A DNA stretch of 64,000 bases from SBAX01 sp964646605. Its GTDB lineage: Bacteria; Planctomycetota; Phycisphaerae; UBA1845. The notes below the pieces were generated by a model. The model made no database searches, was not told where the DNA came from, and was given only the letters and a program-made list of their open reading frames with translations. The stretch covers positions 13,687-77,686 of the forward strand of contig CAZYEX010000150.1 of NCBI GenBank assembly GCA_964646605.1, given 5' to 3'. Positions within the stretch are counted from its first letter, which is position 1. Every line of letters begins with the position of its first letter. This document shows, one piece after another, positions 25,301 through 34,342 of the stretch. The translations under genes and the position numbers were made by a program.

Positions 25301-26518
25301 ATGCCCTTCCTTGCCCTGCCCATTCGCACTGAGACGGTCATCCGCCGCACGCCGGTGGTCAACTACATTTTGATCGGGCTGAATCTCTGCGCCTTCCTCG
25401 CGTTCGACGCGCGCTTGGCCGGCGAAGCATGGGGAGAGCTGCCTCAGCGATACCTGTACTTGGCTTCCGACAGGCCTGCGTTCTACCAGTTCCTCACCTA
25501 TCAGTTCATGCACGCGGACACGATGCACCTGCTGGGCAACATGCTGTTCCTGTGGGTGTTCGGCAACAGCGTAAACGGCAAGATGGGCGACGGACCGTAC
25601 CTTCTGTTTTACCTGGCCGGCGGGATCTTCGCCGGGTTGGGGCATGCGCTTCTGCATCCCAACGCCCTGGTCGGCGCTTCAGGGTCGGTGGCGGCCGTCA
25701 CCACGGCATACTTGGCGCTTTTTCCCCGCAGCCGTGTCACGATCCTGTTGTGGTTTTTCCTGTTCCTGCACTTTGTCGAGGTTCCGGCGATGATCGTGAT
25801 CGGATTGAAGATCATCGTCTGGGACAACATCATCGGTCCGGCGCTGGGCGAGACGCAGCGCGTGGCCCATCATGCGCACCTGGCCGGTTACCTTTTTGGC
25901 TTTGCGGCCGCGCTGCTCATGCTGTTGACCCGGGCCCTGCCGCGCGACCAGTTCGACATTCTTGCCCTCTGGAAACGATGGCACCGCCGGCGGGAGTTCG
26001 CGGCGGTTGCGGCGGGAACACCGTCCTGGTCGAGCTACGAGGCCGTGGGGCGCGAGGTTCCCCTCGATCCCCAGCAGCGTGCCGCACAGGAACGGGCCTT
26101 CGAGGAAATCGCCGACCTCCGCGTGCGAATCGGTGCGGAGTTGGCGCGCGAGGATGACGGCGCGGCGACGGCGCTGTATGAACAACTCACGGCCAAGAGC
26201 GAGGCCCAGTGCCTTTCGGAGCAGCAGCAACTCGCGGTGGCCCGCGAGTTCTTCCGCAGCGGACGGTTCCCGCAGGCCGCCGCGGCCTTCGAGCGCTTCG
26301 TGCAGTGCTACCCCTCCTCCAGCGAGGCGGGCAATGTACGTCTGCTGCTGGGGATTGTGTACGCCCGCGACCTCCGCCAATACGAAGACGCCGATCGGCA
26401 TCTCACGCAGTCCATGCACTCCCTGCGCGATTCCGTGCGCCGGGATCAGTGTTTGGAATGGCTCAAGAACGTACGGGCCGCCCTGGGGCGACCCGCGCCC
26501 GAAATCATGAGCGGATAG
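25301..26518 (+). CDS. Rhomboid-family intramembrane serine protease with TPR-like tail
   Basis: A 405-residue protein. Residues 1-220 hold six or more membrane helices with the rhomboid motifs HADTMHLLGNM, the catalytic Ser127 in GASG, and the catalytic His in HHAHLAGYLFG. Rhomboids cleave membrane protein substrates within the bilayer. From about 225 a soluble cytoplasmic region follows, with Ala-rich helical pairs (for example QLAVAREFFRSGRFPQAAAAF) like TPR units. Fusion to helical repeats suggests partner recruitment. The aminotransferase gene begins 5 bases downstream, so these genes are probably one operon with the DUF1844 gene. Confidence 0.9.
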   Translation: MPFLALPIRTETVIRRTPVVNYILIGLNLCAFLAFDARLAGEAWGELPQRYLYLASDRPAFYQFLTYQFMHADTMHLLGNMLFLWVFGNSVNGKMGDGPYLLFYLAGGIFAGLGHALLHPNALVGASGSVAAVTTAYLALFPRSRVTILLWFFLFLHFVEVPAMIVIGLKIIVWDNIIGPALGETQRVAHHAHLAGYLFGFAAALLMLLTRALPRDQFDILALWKRWHRRREFAAVAAGTPSWSSYEAVGREVPLDPQQRAAQERAFEEIADLRVRIGAELAREDDGAATALYEQLTAKSEAQCLSEQQQLAVAREFFRSGRFPQAAAAFERFVQCYPSSSEAGNVRLLLGIVYARDLRQYEDADRHLTQSMHSLRDSVRRDQCLEWLKNVRAALGRPAPEIMSG

Positions 26519-26523
26519 GGCCC

Positions 26524-27366
26524 ATGCCTGAGCTTGCCTACGTCAACGGAGTATTCTCCTCCATCGCCGACGCCAAAGTCTCCATCGAAGACCGTGGATT
26601 TCAGTTCGGCGACGGCGTCTACGAAGTCATCGCCGCGTACGACGGGAAACTCTTCCGGCTCGAACAACACATGCAGCGCTTGCGAAAAAGCTGCGAAGGG
26701 ATCGCCCTCGATTACGACTTTCGAAGCCGACCGCTCGAACCGATCATCGCCGAAGGACTGCGGCGAAGCGAAATCCGCGAGGCCATGATCTATCTGCAAA
26801 TCACGCGCGGAGCGGCCCCGCGATCGCATGTCATCCCGCCGGGCATGACGCCGACGGTGGTGATGACGGTCAAGCCGCTGCCGGTCCTTCCCGAGGAGCT
26901 TCGCCGCCGCGGAGCGCGGGTGATGACGACGATCGACACCCGCTGGACGAATTGCTACATCAAGGCCGTCACGCTGCTGCCCAACATTCTCGCCAAGAAC
27001 GAGGCCGCCCGCCGAGGATATGACGACGCCATCTTTGTCACCGCCTCCGGCGAGGTTCGGGAGTGTACGTCGGCCAACATTTTCGTGATCGCCGCGGGCG
27101 CGATTCGCATTCCGCCGCGCACGGAGTCCATCCTCCACGGGGTCACGCAGGGGTACCTCATCGAACTGGCGAACTCAATCGGACTGCACGTATCCGAGGA
27201 AGTGATTTCCGTGGAGTCCCTGCGCCAAGCCGACGAGGTCTTCCTTTCGGGAACCGCGTCGGAGGTCCTGGCCATCACTTCCATCGACGATCGCCCGGTC
27301 GCCGACGGCCGCATCGGACCCGTTACCCTGCGACTCGCCGACGAGTTCCTCCGCCGCACGCGGTGA
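26524..27366 (+). CDS. Class IV PLP aminotransferase, probably D-amino-acid transaminase
   Basis: A 280-residue PLP enzyme. The N-terminus reads MPELAYVNG, followed by IEDRGFQFGDGVYEV, which is typical of D-alanine transaminases. The PLP lysine is Lys147 in CYIKAVTLLPN, and the conserved ECTSANIFV and TEGILHGVT-like (TESILHGVT) segments carry the cofactor-binding residues. Branched-chain aminotransferases share the fold, so the exact amino acid is not certain. D-Ala and D-Glu are precursors of peptidoglycan. Its TGA overlaps a palindromic repeat (27366 onwards). Confidence 0.85.
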   Translation: MPELAYVNGVFSSIADAKVSIEDRGFQFGDGVYEVIAAYDGKLFRLEQHMQRLRKSCEGIALDYDFRSRPLEPIIAEGLRRSEIREAMIYLQITRGAAPRSHVIPPGMTPTVVMTVKPLPVLPEELRRRGARVMTTIDTRWTNCYIKAVTLLPNILAKNEAARRGYDDAIFVTASGEVRECTSANIFVIAAGAIRIPPRTESILHGVTQGYLIELANSIGLHVSEEVISVESLRQADEVFLSGTASEVLAITSIDDRPVADGRIGPVTLRLADEFLRRTR

Positions 27367-27396
27367 TGTAGCGCCACCCCTTGTGGGTGGCGCGGG
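27366..27396 (+). repeat. Palindromic intergenic repeat, copy 3
   Basis: Perfect 9-bp inverted repeat (27371-27379 with 27385-27393, 5-base loop) preceded by TGATGTA. The left edge coincides with the stop codon of the aminotransferase gene. Nearly identical to copy 5 (29197-29226). Confidence 0.75.
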
Positions 27397-27622
27397 CTGC
27401 CGATCGCGCCGTCCCCGAGGGCTGGACTTCCGCCGAGTCGGGATCCGCCGCGACGGACGACCGTTTTTCGACGGATTGCAAGCGGCTTTTGCCCGCAATC
27501 CGCCCCGAATCCCGCAAGAAAACCCGAGAAGGCTCTTTCACACCGCACATCAATCGAATAGAATGTTGGGGCTCGAATTACAAGAGCGATCTGTCGGACT
27601 CCCCTTCTTGGTGGGAAGGAAC

Positions 27623-29098
27623 ATGAAAAGCGCGAAACTCCGGTGTGGGCGAGGTTTCATGATGGCTGTCATGGTTCTGCTCGCGGTTGCGCTGCCGTCA
27701 GTGGTTCGCGCCGCGCCGCGTGGTGCTGATCGAGCCGTGCCTGGGACGGGCAGGAGCGGCACGGAGGCGGCGCGATTGGTCACCGGCGATCGGGCGCAGA
27801 TCAACGCCGTCATCGCGGGATCACCGCCCACGGCAATCCTGGCCATCAACCCGGTGCCGGTTCCGGAAGGGGTCACGCCGCCGAATCCGTATCCACCCGG
27901 CACCACCATCGTCGGCAATGAATTGCGGGCTGAGGTCGGCGGCTTTCGGGCGTGGTTCAACTTGCAGGCATCGGACTGGGATCCCGACGGCGACGGCTCG
28001 CCGACCGTGAGAGTCTTTCAGGTCAGTTGGGCGGCATGGCCGTACTGGGACTCCGACCTGCCCGGTGACCAACCGGACCTCGCACACGCCGTGGTACCCT
28101 GCAATGGCAACATCGACTGCGTCGCAGCTTTTGGCGAGGCTTGGGCCGAGTGCGGACCGCGATCAGACGGTTTCTGTAGGAACGGGACTTGTGTCTACTT
28201 CTTCTTCTCCGGCGGGCCCTGCACTGTGGACGCGGACTGCTCGGGAAGGTTCTGCCTACCCCTGTACGCCGACGTGGCGGGTACGGGTCGTCCGGACGGC
28301 TGGTGCGCGCCCGACGGCGGCGGCTGCAGTTTTGCCCTCGCAAGCGCCGACTTCGAGCCTGAGTTTGCCTTGGGGGCCGTCTCTGCGGCCGGTCGTCCGG
28401 ATGGGGGCATCGTCTACTACGGCGGCACACTGGTGCTCGACATTCCGCCCGGTGCCAAGGGCAAGTATACGGTGCCCCTGGACACAGGCGAGACGTTCAT
28501 GGACGCTCCCGGAACTCCACCGGTCGAGATCCCGACGCTCGCGGCGACCGGGTTCGTCGTGAACATCGTTGCCGGTCGGTGCTGCTTCGGACTCCGCACG
28601 CCGGATGAGGGCTGCATCAATGGCGTGCTGCGCGGCGAATGCGGCGACGACGAGCCGGGGCCGTTCATTTTCACGCCGGAAGAACGCTGCCCGCCGCAAG
28701 GCCGCGATTGCGCCGGCGTGGGGGCCTGCTGCGACGTCCTGTCCGGGCAATGTGAGGATCAAGTTCTTGAATTCGATTGTCAGGGGACTCACCGGACATG
28801 GTCGCGAAATAGTCCTTGCAATGACGTCGAATGCACGACCCAAACGGGTGCTTGCTGCCGCGGCGATCCGTTCGGGCCCTGCGCCGACGACACCGTGTTG
28901 TCCGATTGTCGGTGCTCGACATGCACCTGGCATAAGCTCCAGGCGTGCGACGAGATCGATTGCGCGCCAACCCCGATCCCGACGGTCTCCGAGTGGGGTC
29001 TGGCGGCGCTGACCCTTCTTCTGATGATCGGAGCGAAAATCGTCTTCGGCGGGCGCGTGGAAGCGTCCTCGTCACCCACGAGGGGTGACGCTACATGA
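27623..29098 (+). CDS. Secreted Cys-rich protein with IPTL-type C-terminal sorting signal
   Basis: A 491-residue protein started at ATG 27623 with GGGAAGGA upstream. A signal peptide ends near VVRA (about 30). The body (about 40-370) is beta-rich, with Cys pairs near residue 165 and beyond. Two Cys-rich repeats follow (GACCDVLSGQC and GACCRGDPFGPC). At residues about 451-478 the IPTVSEWGLAALTLLLMIG segment plus a basic end matches IPTL-CTERM sorting signals, which are processed at the cell envelope. The last ten residues (SSSPTRGDAT) are encoded by the inverted copy 4 of the palindromic repeat, so the natural C-terminus may have been altered. Confidence 0.8.
   Translation: MKSAKLRCGRGFMMAVMVLLAVALPSVVRAAPRGADRAVPGTGRSGTEAARLVTGDRAQINAVIAGSPPTAILAINPVPVPEGVTPPNPYPPGTTIVGNELRAEVGGFRAWFNLQASDWDPDGDGSPTVRVFQVSWAAWPYWDSDLPGDQPDLAHAVVPCNGNIDCVAAFGEAWAECGPRSDGFCRNGTCVYFFFSGGPCTVDADCSGRFCLPLYADVAGTGRPDGWCAPDGGGCSFALASADFEPEFALGAVSAAGRPDGGIVYYGGTLVLDIPPGAKGKYTVPLDTGETFMDAPGTPPVEIPTLAATGFVVNIVAGRCCFGLRTPDEGCINGVLRGECGDDEPGPFIFTPEERCPPQGRDCAGVGACCDVLSGQCEDQVLEFDCQGTHRTWSRNSPCNDVECTTQTGACCRGDPFGPCADDTVLSDCRCSTCTWHKLQACDEIDCAPTPIPTVSEWGLAALTLLLMIGAKIVFGGRVEASSSPTRGDAT
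29070..29098 (-). repeat. Palindromic repeat, copy 4, inside a coding end
   Basis: An 8-bp stem (29070-29077 with 29083-29090) around ACGAG. Read on the minus strand it starts CATGTAGCGTCACCCC, a variant of copies 3 and 5. It supplies the last codons and stop of the IPTL-CTERM gene. Confidence 0.65.
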
Positions 29099-29196
29099 TC
29101 GAAAATCGCCTCGGACGGCGCGGGCGAGGCGAGGTTCGCAACACCGCACCGCGATCACTTGCAGCCCGTTGAACAACCCGGCGAGTACTTGGCTTG

Positions 29197-29226
29197 ATGT
29201 AGCGCCACCCCTCGTGGGTGGCGCGG
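29197..29226 (+). repeat. Palindromic intergenic repeat, copy 5
   Basis: Perfect 9-bp inverted repeat (29202-29210 with 29216-29224, 5-base loop), differing from copy 3 by one base in the loop. It lies in the 5' region of the fructose-bisphosphatase gene. Confidence 0.75.
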
Positions 29227-29309
29227 AATGCCGGTTGCATTCTTGTCGTCCTTTGCTACCGTTGCACGCGGGCCGGCGGAGGGAGGGTCTTGAGAAGGAC
29301 GCGCACACG

Positions 29310-30302
29310 ATGAAACCGACCATTCAGACTCTCGAACAACACATCCTCGAACAGCAGCGCGCCCATCCCACGGCCAGCGGGGAGTTCAGTTGGCTGCTTT
29401 CCGCGATTACCCTGGCCACGCGGATCATTTCCGCTCATGTCCGCCGCGCCGGACTGGTGGACATCCTCGGCGAAACGGGTGCGACCAACGTCCACGGCGA
29501 CGTGGTGCAGAAGCTGGATGTCATCGCCAACGAAACCATCGCCACCTGTCTGGGTTATCGCGACAACGTGGGCATCATGGTTTCCGAAGAGGATGACGAA
29601 CCGCGAATCCTCAAGGAACCGGACGAACGTGCGAAGTACATCGTACTTTTCGATCCGCTCGACGGGTCCAGCAACATTGACGTGAACGTTTCCATCGGAA
29701 CGATCTTCTCGATTCTTCATCGGCGCGACGGCGTGGCCCCCGACCGCGTGCTCGACCATATTCTCCAGCCCGGAAGCTGCCAGATCGCCGCCGGGTACGT
29801 GATCTACAGCAGCAGCACGGTCATGGCCTACACTACCGGCAACGGGGTTCACATGTTCACGTTGGACCCCTCGATCGGCGCTTTTCGACTGACTCGCGAG
29901 AACATCAGGATGCCCGCGCAGGGGAAGGTCTACAGCGTCAACGAAGCGTACAGCGCGCAGTTCCCGCAGGGGGTTCGAGATTATCTCGATTGGGTCAAGA
30001 CCGACCAGGCCGGCGGTTACACACTGCGCTACATCGGGTCGCTGGTCGCCGACTTCCATCGAACGCTGCTCCGGGGCGGCGTGTTCATCTATCCTCCGAC
30101 GACCAAATCCCCCAAGGGGAAACTGCGGCTCCTCTACGAGGCCAACCCCCTCGCCCTGCTCGCCGAGCAGGCAGGCGGAGTCGCGACCGACGGCAAGCAG
30201 CGCATCCTCGACAAAGTGCCGACGGCGTTGCACGAACGGACGGCGCTGCTCATCGGAAGCAAATCCGAAGTCGATCGCGTGCGTTCTTTCTGGAATCCTT
30301 AG
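29310..30302 (+). CDS. fbp: Fructose-1,6-bisphosphatase class I
   Basis: A 330-residue enzyme that hydrolyses fructose-1,6-bisphosphate in gluconeogenesis (or the Calvin cycle). ATG 29310 is chosen as the start of MKPTIQTLEQHI. Signatures of the class I fold are GDVVQKLD, VSEEDDEP, FDPLDGSSNID (metal-binding) and GYTLRYIGSLVADFH followed by GGVFIYPPTTKSPKGKLRLLYE. The size is typical. It stands apart from gap and pgk, but the window as a whole contains much of the lower sugar-phosphate pathway. Confidence 0.97.
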   Translation: MKPTIQTLEQHILEQQRAHPTASGEFSWLLSAITLATRIISAHVRRAGLVDILGETGATNVHGDVVQKLDVIANETIATCLGYRDNVGIMVSEEDDEPRILKEPDERAKYIVLFDPLDGSSNIDVNVSIGTIFSILHRRDGVAPDRVLDHILQPGSCQIAAGYVIYSSSTVMAYTTGNGVHMFTLDPSIGAFRLTRENIRMPAQGKVYSVNEAYSAQFPQGVRDYLDWVKTDQAGGYTLRYIGSLVADFHRTLLRGGVFIYPPTTKSPKGKLRLLYEANPLALLAEQAGGVATDGKQRILDKVPTALHERTALLIGSKSEVDRVRSFWNP

Positions 30303-30312
30303 TCGTACTACG

Positions 30313-30807
30313 ATGCGTCGTCGCCCCATTGTGCGCCTTGGTCGATCGGGCTCCCCACCGACAAGTGCCCATGACCTCGATGCCCGAGGGACTTCCGACT
30401 CACCTTCGCAGTGGGGGCTCCCCGACGGGGCTCGAGTTTGGATGGGCGGGAAGAACGTCGAAGCCCGGTACAAGTTGGGGCGGATTCTGAGCGCAACCGT
30501 TCGCCCGGCTCGCGGCCCGCTCGATGCACTGGTTCTCACTCCCTTGACCCCCGACGAGGCCCATTACTTCGCGGAGAAACATCTCCCTCGATTGGTGGAG
30601 GGCGGCCTGATCTGTATTGCCTACCCAACGGACGCCGTAGCGTCGCCCCTGGCCTCCGACGACGGCAGGACGGCAGTGGCGGAGGGATTGAACCGCCTTG
30701 GCTTTGTGCCATCGGGCTCGTTCGTCCTTGCCGAAGCGCTTGTTATTGCGCAATTCCGCGCAGTCTCCCGCTCGCACAAACAATCCCGGCCCGGGCTGCG
30801 GACGTAG
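30313..30807 (+). CDS. Conserved hypothetical protein
   Basis: A 164-residue protein started 11 bases after fbp and possibly cotranscribed. The first 40 residues are low-confidence and the true start may be internal (near WMGGKNVEARYKLG). The core reads PLDALVLTPLTPDEAHYF, then RLVEGGLICIAYPTDAV and GLNRLGFVPSGSFVLAE, a compact alpha/beta pattern. No motif allows naming. Confidence 0.55.
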   Translation: MRRRPIVRLGRSGSPPTSAHDLDARGTSDSPSQWGLPDGARVWMGGKNVEARYKLGRILSATVRPARGPLDALVLTPLTPDEAHYFAEKHLPRLVEGGLICIAYPTDAVASPLASDDGRTAVAEGLNRLGFVPSGSFVLAEALVIAQFRAVSRSHKQSRPGLRT

Positions 30808-30973
30808 GGCCCGTTCTCCGCCCCGCCGTGGTGGGTGCATCCTACAGCGTAGCGCCTACCTGCAGTGGCACTCCAAAACCCGTTGCGAGGACGGAATCAC
30901 TCCCGCCGCATCGCTTTGGACATCGGCTGGCACGCCATTTGCGGAATGAGTCCAGCGATGGGGGTGAGCGGTC

Positions 30974-31945
30974 ATGAGGATGGATCGACGCGGCTTTATC
31001 AAGGCGCTGGGGCTGGCGGGGCTTGGCGGGCCTCTCACGAATGGGAAACGGACCCTGGTCGGCGCCGCGGAGGAGGGCGCCGCGGACCGGCGCATGGGGG
31101 TGCTGGTGGACATCCCCAACTGCATCGGCTGCCGAAAGTGCGAGTTCGCCTGCGGGGAGGCGGCCGGATTCGACGTGCCATCGATTGACACTTTCGACGA
31201 CAAGTCCGTGTTCAGCCGCCTTCGCCGGCCCGATCCCAGGAGCCTCACCGTCCTGAACCAGTTTCCCAACTCCGGCGACGCCGCCAAGCCGCTTTTTGTC
31301 AAGGCAAACTGTCTGCACTGCAACGAACCCGCGTGCGCGTCGGCCTGTCTGGTCGGGGCGCTGCGCAAGGAGGACAACGGGGCCGTGGTCTACGACGCCT
31401 GGAAGTGCATGGGCTGTCGCTACTGCATGATCGCTTGCCCCTTCCAGATTCCGGCGTATGAGTACGACAACGCCTTCACCCCGCAGGTCCGCAAGTGCAA
31501 CTTCTGCTTCGATCGCATCTCGCAAGAAGGCAGCGTGCCCGCGTGCGTGAAAATCTGTCCGCGGGAGTGTCTGACTTTCGGGCCGCGCGAGCGATTGCTC
31601 GAACACGCCCGGCAGAAGATCGCCGACCACCCCGACCTCTACGTGAACCACGTGTACGGCGAGCACGAGGCCGGGGGAACGTCGTGGCTGTATCTGTCCA
31701 GCGTACCGTTCGAGCCATTGGGATTCGTGACTTTGCCCGATACGGTCCCGGAGCGCCTGACCGAAACGATCCAGCACGCGATTTTCAAAGGCTGGGTCCC
31801 GCCCATCGCCTTTTACGTGCTGCTCGGGCTGGCCATGTGGATGAGTCGCGAATCGCAAGATGCGGAGCAAGTTGCCGAGGCGGGCGGCGCGGCATTCGGT
31901 CTACCTGCATCTCCGTCGACGGCAGGGGGAGGGGGCCATGGTTGA
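30974..31945 (+). CDS. Tat-exported 4Fe-4S ferredoxin subunit (HybA/HmcB type)
   Basis: A 323-residue electron-transfer protein. The N-terminus MRMDRRGFIKALGLAG is a twin-arginine (RRGF) signal for export of folded protein. Four [4Fe-4S]-type cysteine groups are visible: CIGCRKCEFAC, CLHCNEPACASAC, CMGCRYCMIACP and CNFCF with CVKICPREC. The C-terminus has one membrane helix (about 275-295, PIAFYVLLGLAMWM). This is the layout of HybA and HmcB, which pass electrons between a quinone-linked membrane subunit and periplasmic redox partners. It opens a four-gene operon with overlapping ends. Confidence 0.92.
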   Translation: MRMDRRGFIKALGLAGLGGPLTNGKRTLVGAAEEGAADRRMGVLVDIPNCIGCRKCEFACGEAAGFDVPSIDTFDDKSVFSRLRRPDPRSLTVLNQFPNSGDAAKPLFVKANCLHCNEPACASACLVGALRKEDNGAVVYDAWKCMGCRYCMIACPFQIPAYEYDNAFTPQVRKCNFCFDRISQEGSVPACVKICPRECLTFGPRERLLEHARQKIADHPDLYVNHVYGEHEAGGTSWLYLSSVPFEPLGFVTLPDTVPERLTETIQHAIFKGWVPPIAFYVLLGLAMWMSRESQDAEQVAEAGGAAFGLPASPSTAGGGGHG

Positions 31946-33131
31946 AGCCCTTTTACCCGCCCCGGTTCGACGAACCCTGCGAACGCCTGGCGTAGCCGTG
32001 CTCGTGGCCTTGATGCTGCCGGGGCTCGTTGTGGCGGGATACCGCTTCCTGTTCGGGCTCTCGACCGTGACCCATCTCGACCAGGAGCATCCGTGGGGTT
32101 TGTGGATCGCGGTGGACGTCGCCACCGGCGTCGCCTTGGCGGCCGGAGGATTCACGACCGCAGCTCTTGCCCACATTTTCCATCGGAGCAGGTACGAGGT
32201 CATCACCCGCCCCGCCTTGTTGACGGCTCTGCTGGGCTACACGTTCGTAGCCCTGGGACTGATGGTCGATCTGGGGCGCTATTACAACATCTGGCACCCC
32301 ATGCTTCCCTCCATGTGGCAGGGCGACTCCGCGCTCTTCGAGGTGGGCATGTGCGTGATGTGCTATTTGACCGTGCTGTACATCGAGTTCGCCCCGGCGA
32401 TTTGCGAACGGTTCGCCGATGCGTCGCAGTTTCCCCGCCTGTCGCACGTTTGCCATGTCGTGCTTCGCGGGCTGCAGCCGGTGATGTTTCTTTTCATTCT
32501 GGCGGGCGTCGTCCTCTCCTGCCTGCACCAGTCCTCGTTGGGCACGTTGATGGTCATTGCCCCGTCGAAGATGCATCCCTTGTGGTACACGCCGCTGTTG
32601 CCGGCGCTCTTTCTGCTTTCCGCGATTGCGGTTGGTTTTCCGATGGTGATCGTGGAGTCGCTGTTCGCTTCGTGGGCCTGTCGCTTGGAGCCTGAAGTCC
32701 GCGTTCTCAGCGGGCTGGCCCGAATCACCCCGATCCTGCTCGGTGTGTACTTGGCGGTGAAGCTCGGCGACCTCGTCATCCGGGAAAGCTACATACACCT
32801 TGCCGAGGCGACAACCACCACGTTCATGTTCGGAATCGAGATGCTGTTCGGCGTTGTTCTTCCCATGATGTTGTTTCTGTCGCGGCGCGTGCGAAGATCG
32901 AAAACGGGGTTGTTGGTCGCGGCTCTACTGGTCGTCCTTGGCGTGGCCCTGAATCGGGTGAACGTCTTCCTCGTGGCCTATCAACCGCCCTACTCGACGC
33001 GCGCCTACTTTCCGTCTTTGGGCGAATTCGCCGTGACGCTGGGTCTGATCGCCTTGCTGATCCTCGTGTATCGCGTGCTGGTGACGGTGTTGCCGGTGAT
33101 CAGGCAGCCCCGCGGGGTGACCTTCCCATGA
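31938..33131 (+). CDS. NrfD/HybB-type membrane quinone subunit
   Basis: A 397-residue integral membrane protein with about ten hydrophobic helices. Motifs near the N-terminus, HPWGLWIAVDVATG, and later GLGxxxDLGRY-like LGLMVDLGRY are typical of the HybB/NrfD (PsrC-like) family, which exchanges electrons with menaquinone in the membrane. ATG 31938 overlaps the end of the ferredoxin gene by 8 bases, and its own stop overlaps the next start (ATGA at 33128-33131). The tight coupling supports a single complex. Confidence 0.93.
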   Translation: MVEALLPAPVRRTLRTPGVAVLVALMLPGLVVAGYRFLFGLSTVTHLDQEHPWGLWIAVDVATGVALAAGGFTTAALAHIFHRSRYEVITRPALLTALLGYTFVALGLMVDLGRYYNIWHPMLPSMWQGDSALFEVGMCVMCYLTVLYIEFAPAICERFADASQFPRLSHVCHVVLRGLQPVMFLFILAGVVLSCLHQSSLGTLMVIAPSKMHPLWYTPLLPALFLLSAIAVGFPMVIVESLFASWACRLEPEVRVLSGLARITPILLGVYLAVKLGDLVIRESYIHLAEATTTTFMFGIEMLFGVVLPMMLFLSRRVRRSKTGLLVAALLVVLGVALNRVNVFLVAYQPPYSTRAYFPSLGEFAVTLGLIALLILVYRVLVTVLPVIRQPRGVTFP

Positions 33132-34342
33132 CACCTACACACCCATTTCGGGTTTCGAGTGCGTGGGGGAGGATCGGGCTCGCTGTCGCTTCTCTTTCCG
33201 GCATTTTTTCCGGTGTCTTGGGGCAACCTCCGTCCCCGGTGGACGTACGTCCAACGGCCGCGTCCAACTCTGATTGTGCAAAGTGCCACTCGTGCGACCA
33301 ACCCACTACGACCGATGCATGTTTGCGATCATGCACCCGCGCCCGGGCGGCGGCACAAAAGCCCAAGGGCCTCAAACCGGACCTCGTGCTTCTGGATCAA
33401 CTCGAGGACCGATACCTGCCCGTTCCTTTCGACCACGAGGGGCACGCGGAAATGGCGGAGATGACCCGCGGATGCGCGACGTGCCACCATTACACACCGG
33501 AAGGAACGGAGCATCCCGCGTGCAAGACGTGTCACGAAGTGGCATCCGCGCGAGTGGACATCCGCAAGCCGGGCCTCAAGGGCGCCTACCACCGCCAATG
33601 CCTGAACTGTCACCGAGAATGGAGTGACGACGACAAGTGCGACGTCTGCCATCGTCCCAAAACCGGGACCGCCCGCGGCAGCGCGGCCGGCCCCGGGCCC
33701 ACACCCGACGACATCGTCGGACGCATGCACCCCCCCATCCCCGAGCCCGACACCGATGTTTTCCATCCCCGCGGGGGAACCCAGGCGGGGACGAAAGTCG
33801 TTTTCTATCACAAAGAGCACATTCACCGCTTCGGTCTGGCCTGCGTCGAGTGCCATCACGAAGACAACTGCTCGCGGTGCCACAACGCTTCGGCCGCAAC
33901 CGCGCCGCGAACGCCCGGCCTTGCCGGGCACCATCAGCCTTGCATGAAATGCCACGATACGAGCACGCCCCAAGGCTGCGTCAAGTGCCATTGGGAGGAA
34001 GGAAAGCCGCCTCCGCCCCGCTTCGACCATGCCTCCACGGGCTTTCCGCTCAGCCGATATCACAATCAGAAAAGCTGTCGCGCCTGCCACGCGGCCGTTC
34101 CTTTCGCGAAGCTCAGTACCCAATGCACCGCCTGCCACGCAGACTGGACCACCGCCGACTTTGACCATGCCGTGACCGGGCAGCGGCTGAGCGACACGCA
34201 CGCCCGTCTGGACTGCGAAGGCTGTCACCTGGAGCGGGCGTTCGAGCGCTCGCCGACCTGCGGCGAGTGTCATGAGCCGGAGGAGGGGATCACCTTCCCC
34301 GCTCGTCGTCCGGGAGAACGGACCTCCGGGGGAGGACCGTGA
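33128..34342 (+). CDS. Periplasmic 13-heme c-type cytochrome
   Basis: A 404-residue exported protein with a signal peptide ending near VLGQ (about 37). It carries thirteen CxxCH heme-attachment sites, from CAKCH through CATCH, CKTCH, CLNCH, CDVCH, CVECH, CSRCH, CMKCH, CVKCH, CRACH, CTACH and CEGCH to CGECH. Spare His and Cys near several of these sites may act as distal ligands. Together the hemes would form a wire in the periplasm next to the HybA/HybB-type proteins encoded just upstream. Soluble multiheme proteins of this type carry electrons to terminal reductases or outward. Confidence 0.92.
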   Translation: MTPTHPFRVSSAWGRIGLAVASLSGIFSGVLGQPPSPVDVRPTAASNSDCAKCHSCDQPTTTDACLRSCTRARAAAQKPKGLKPDLVLLDQLEDRYLPVPFDHEGHAEMAEMTRGCATCHHYTPEGTEHPACKTCHEVASARVDIRKPGLKGAYHRQCLNCHREWSDDDKCDVCHRPKTGTARGSAAGPGPTPDDIVGRMHPPIPEPDTDVFHPRGGTQAGTKVVFYHKEHIHRFGLACVECHHEDNCSRCHNASAATAPRTPGLAGHHQPCMKCHDTSTPQGCVKCHWEEGKPPPPRFDHASTGFPLSRYHNQKSCRACHAAVPFAKLSTQCTACHADWTTADFDHAVTGQRLSDTHARLDCEGCHLERAFERSPTCGECHEPEEGITFPARRPGERTSGGGP

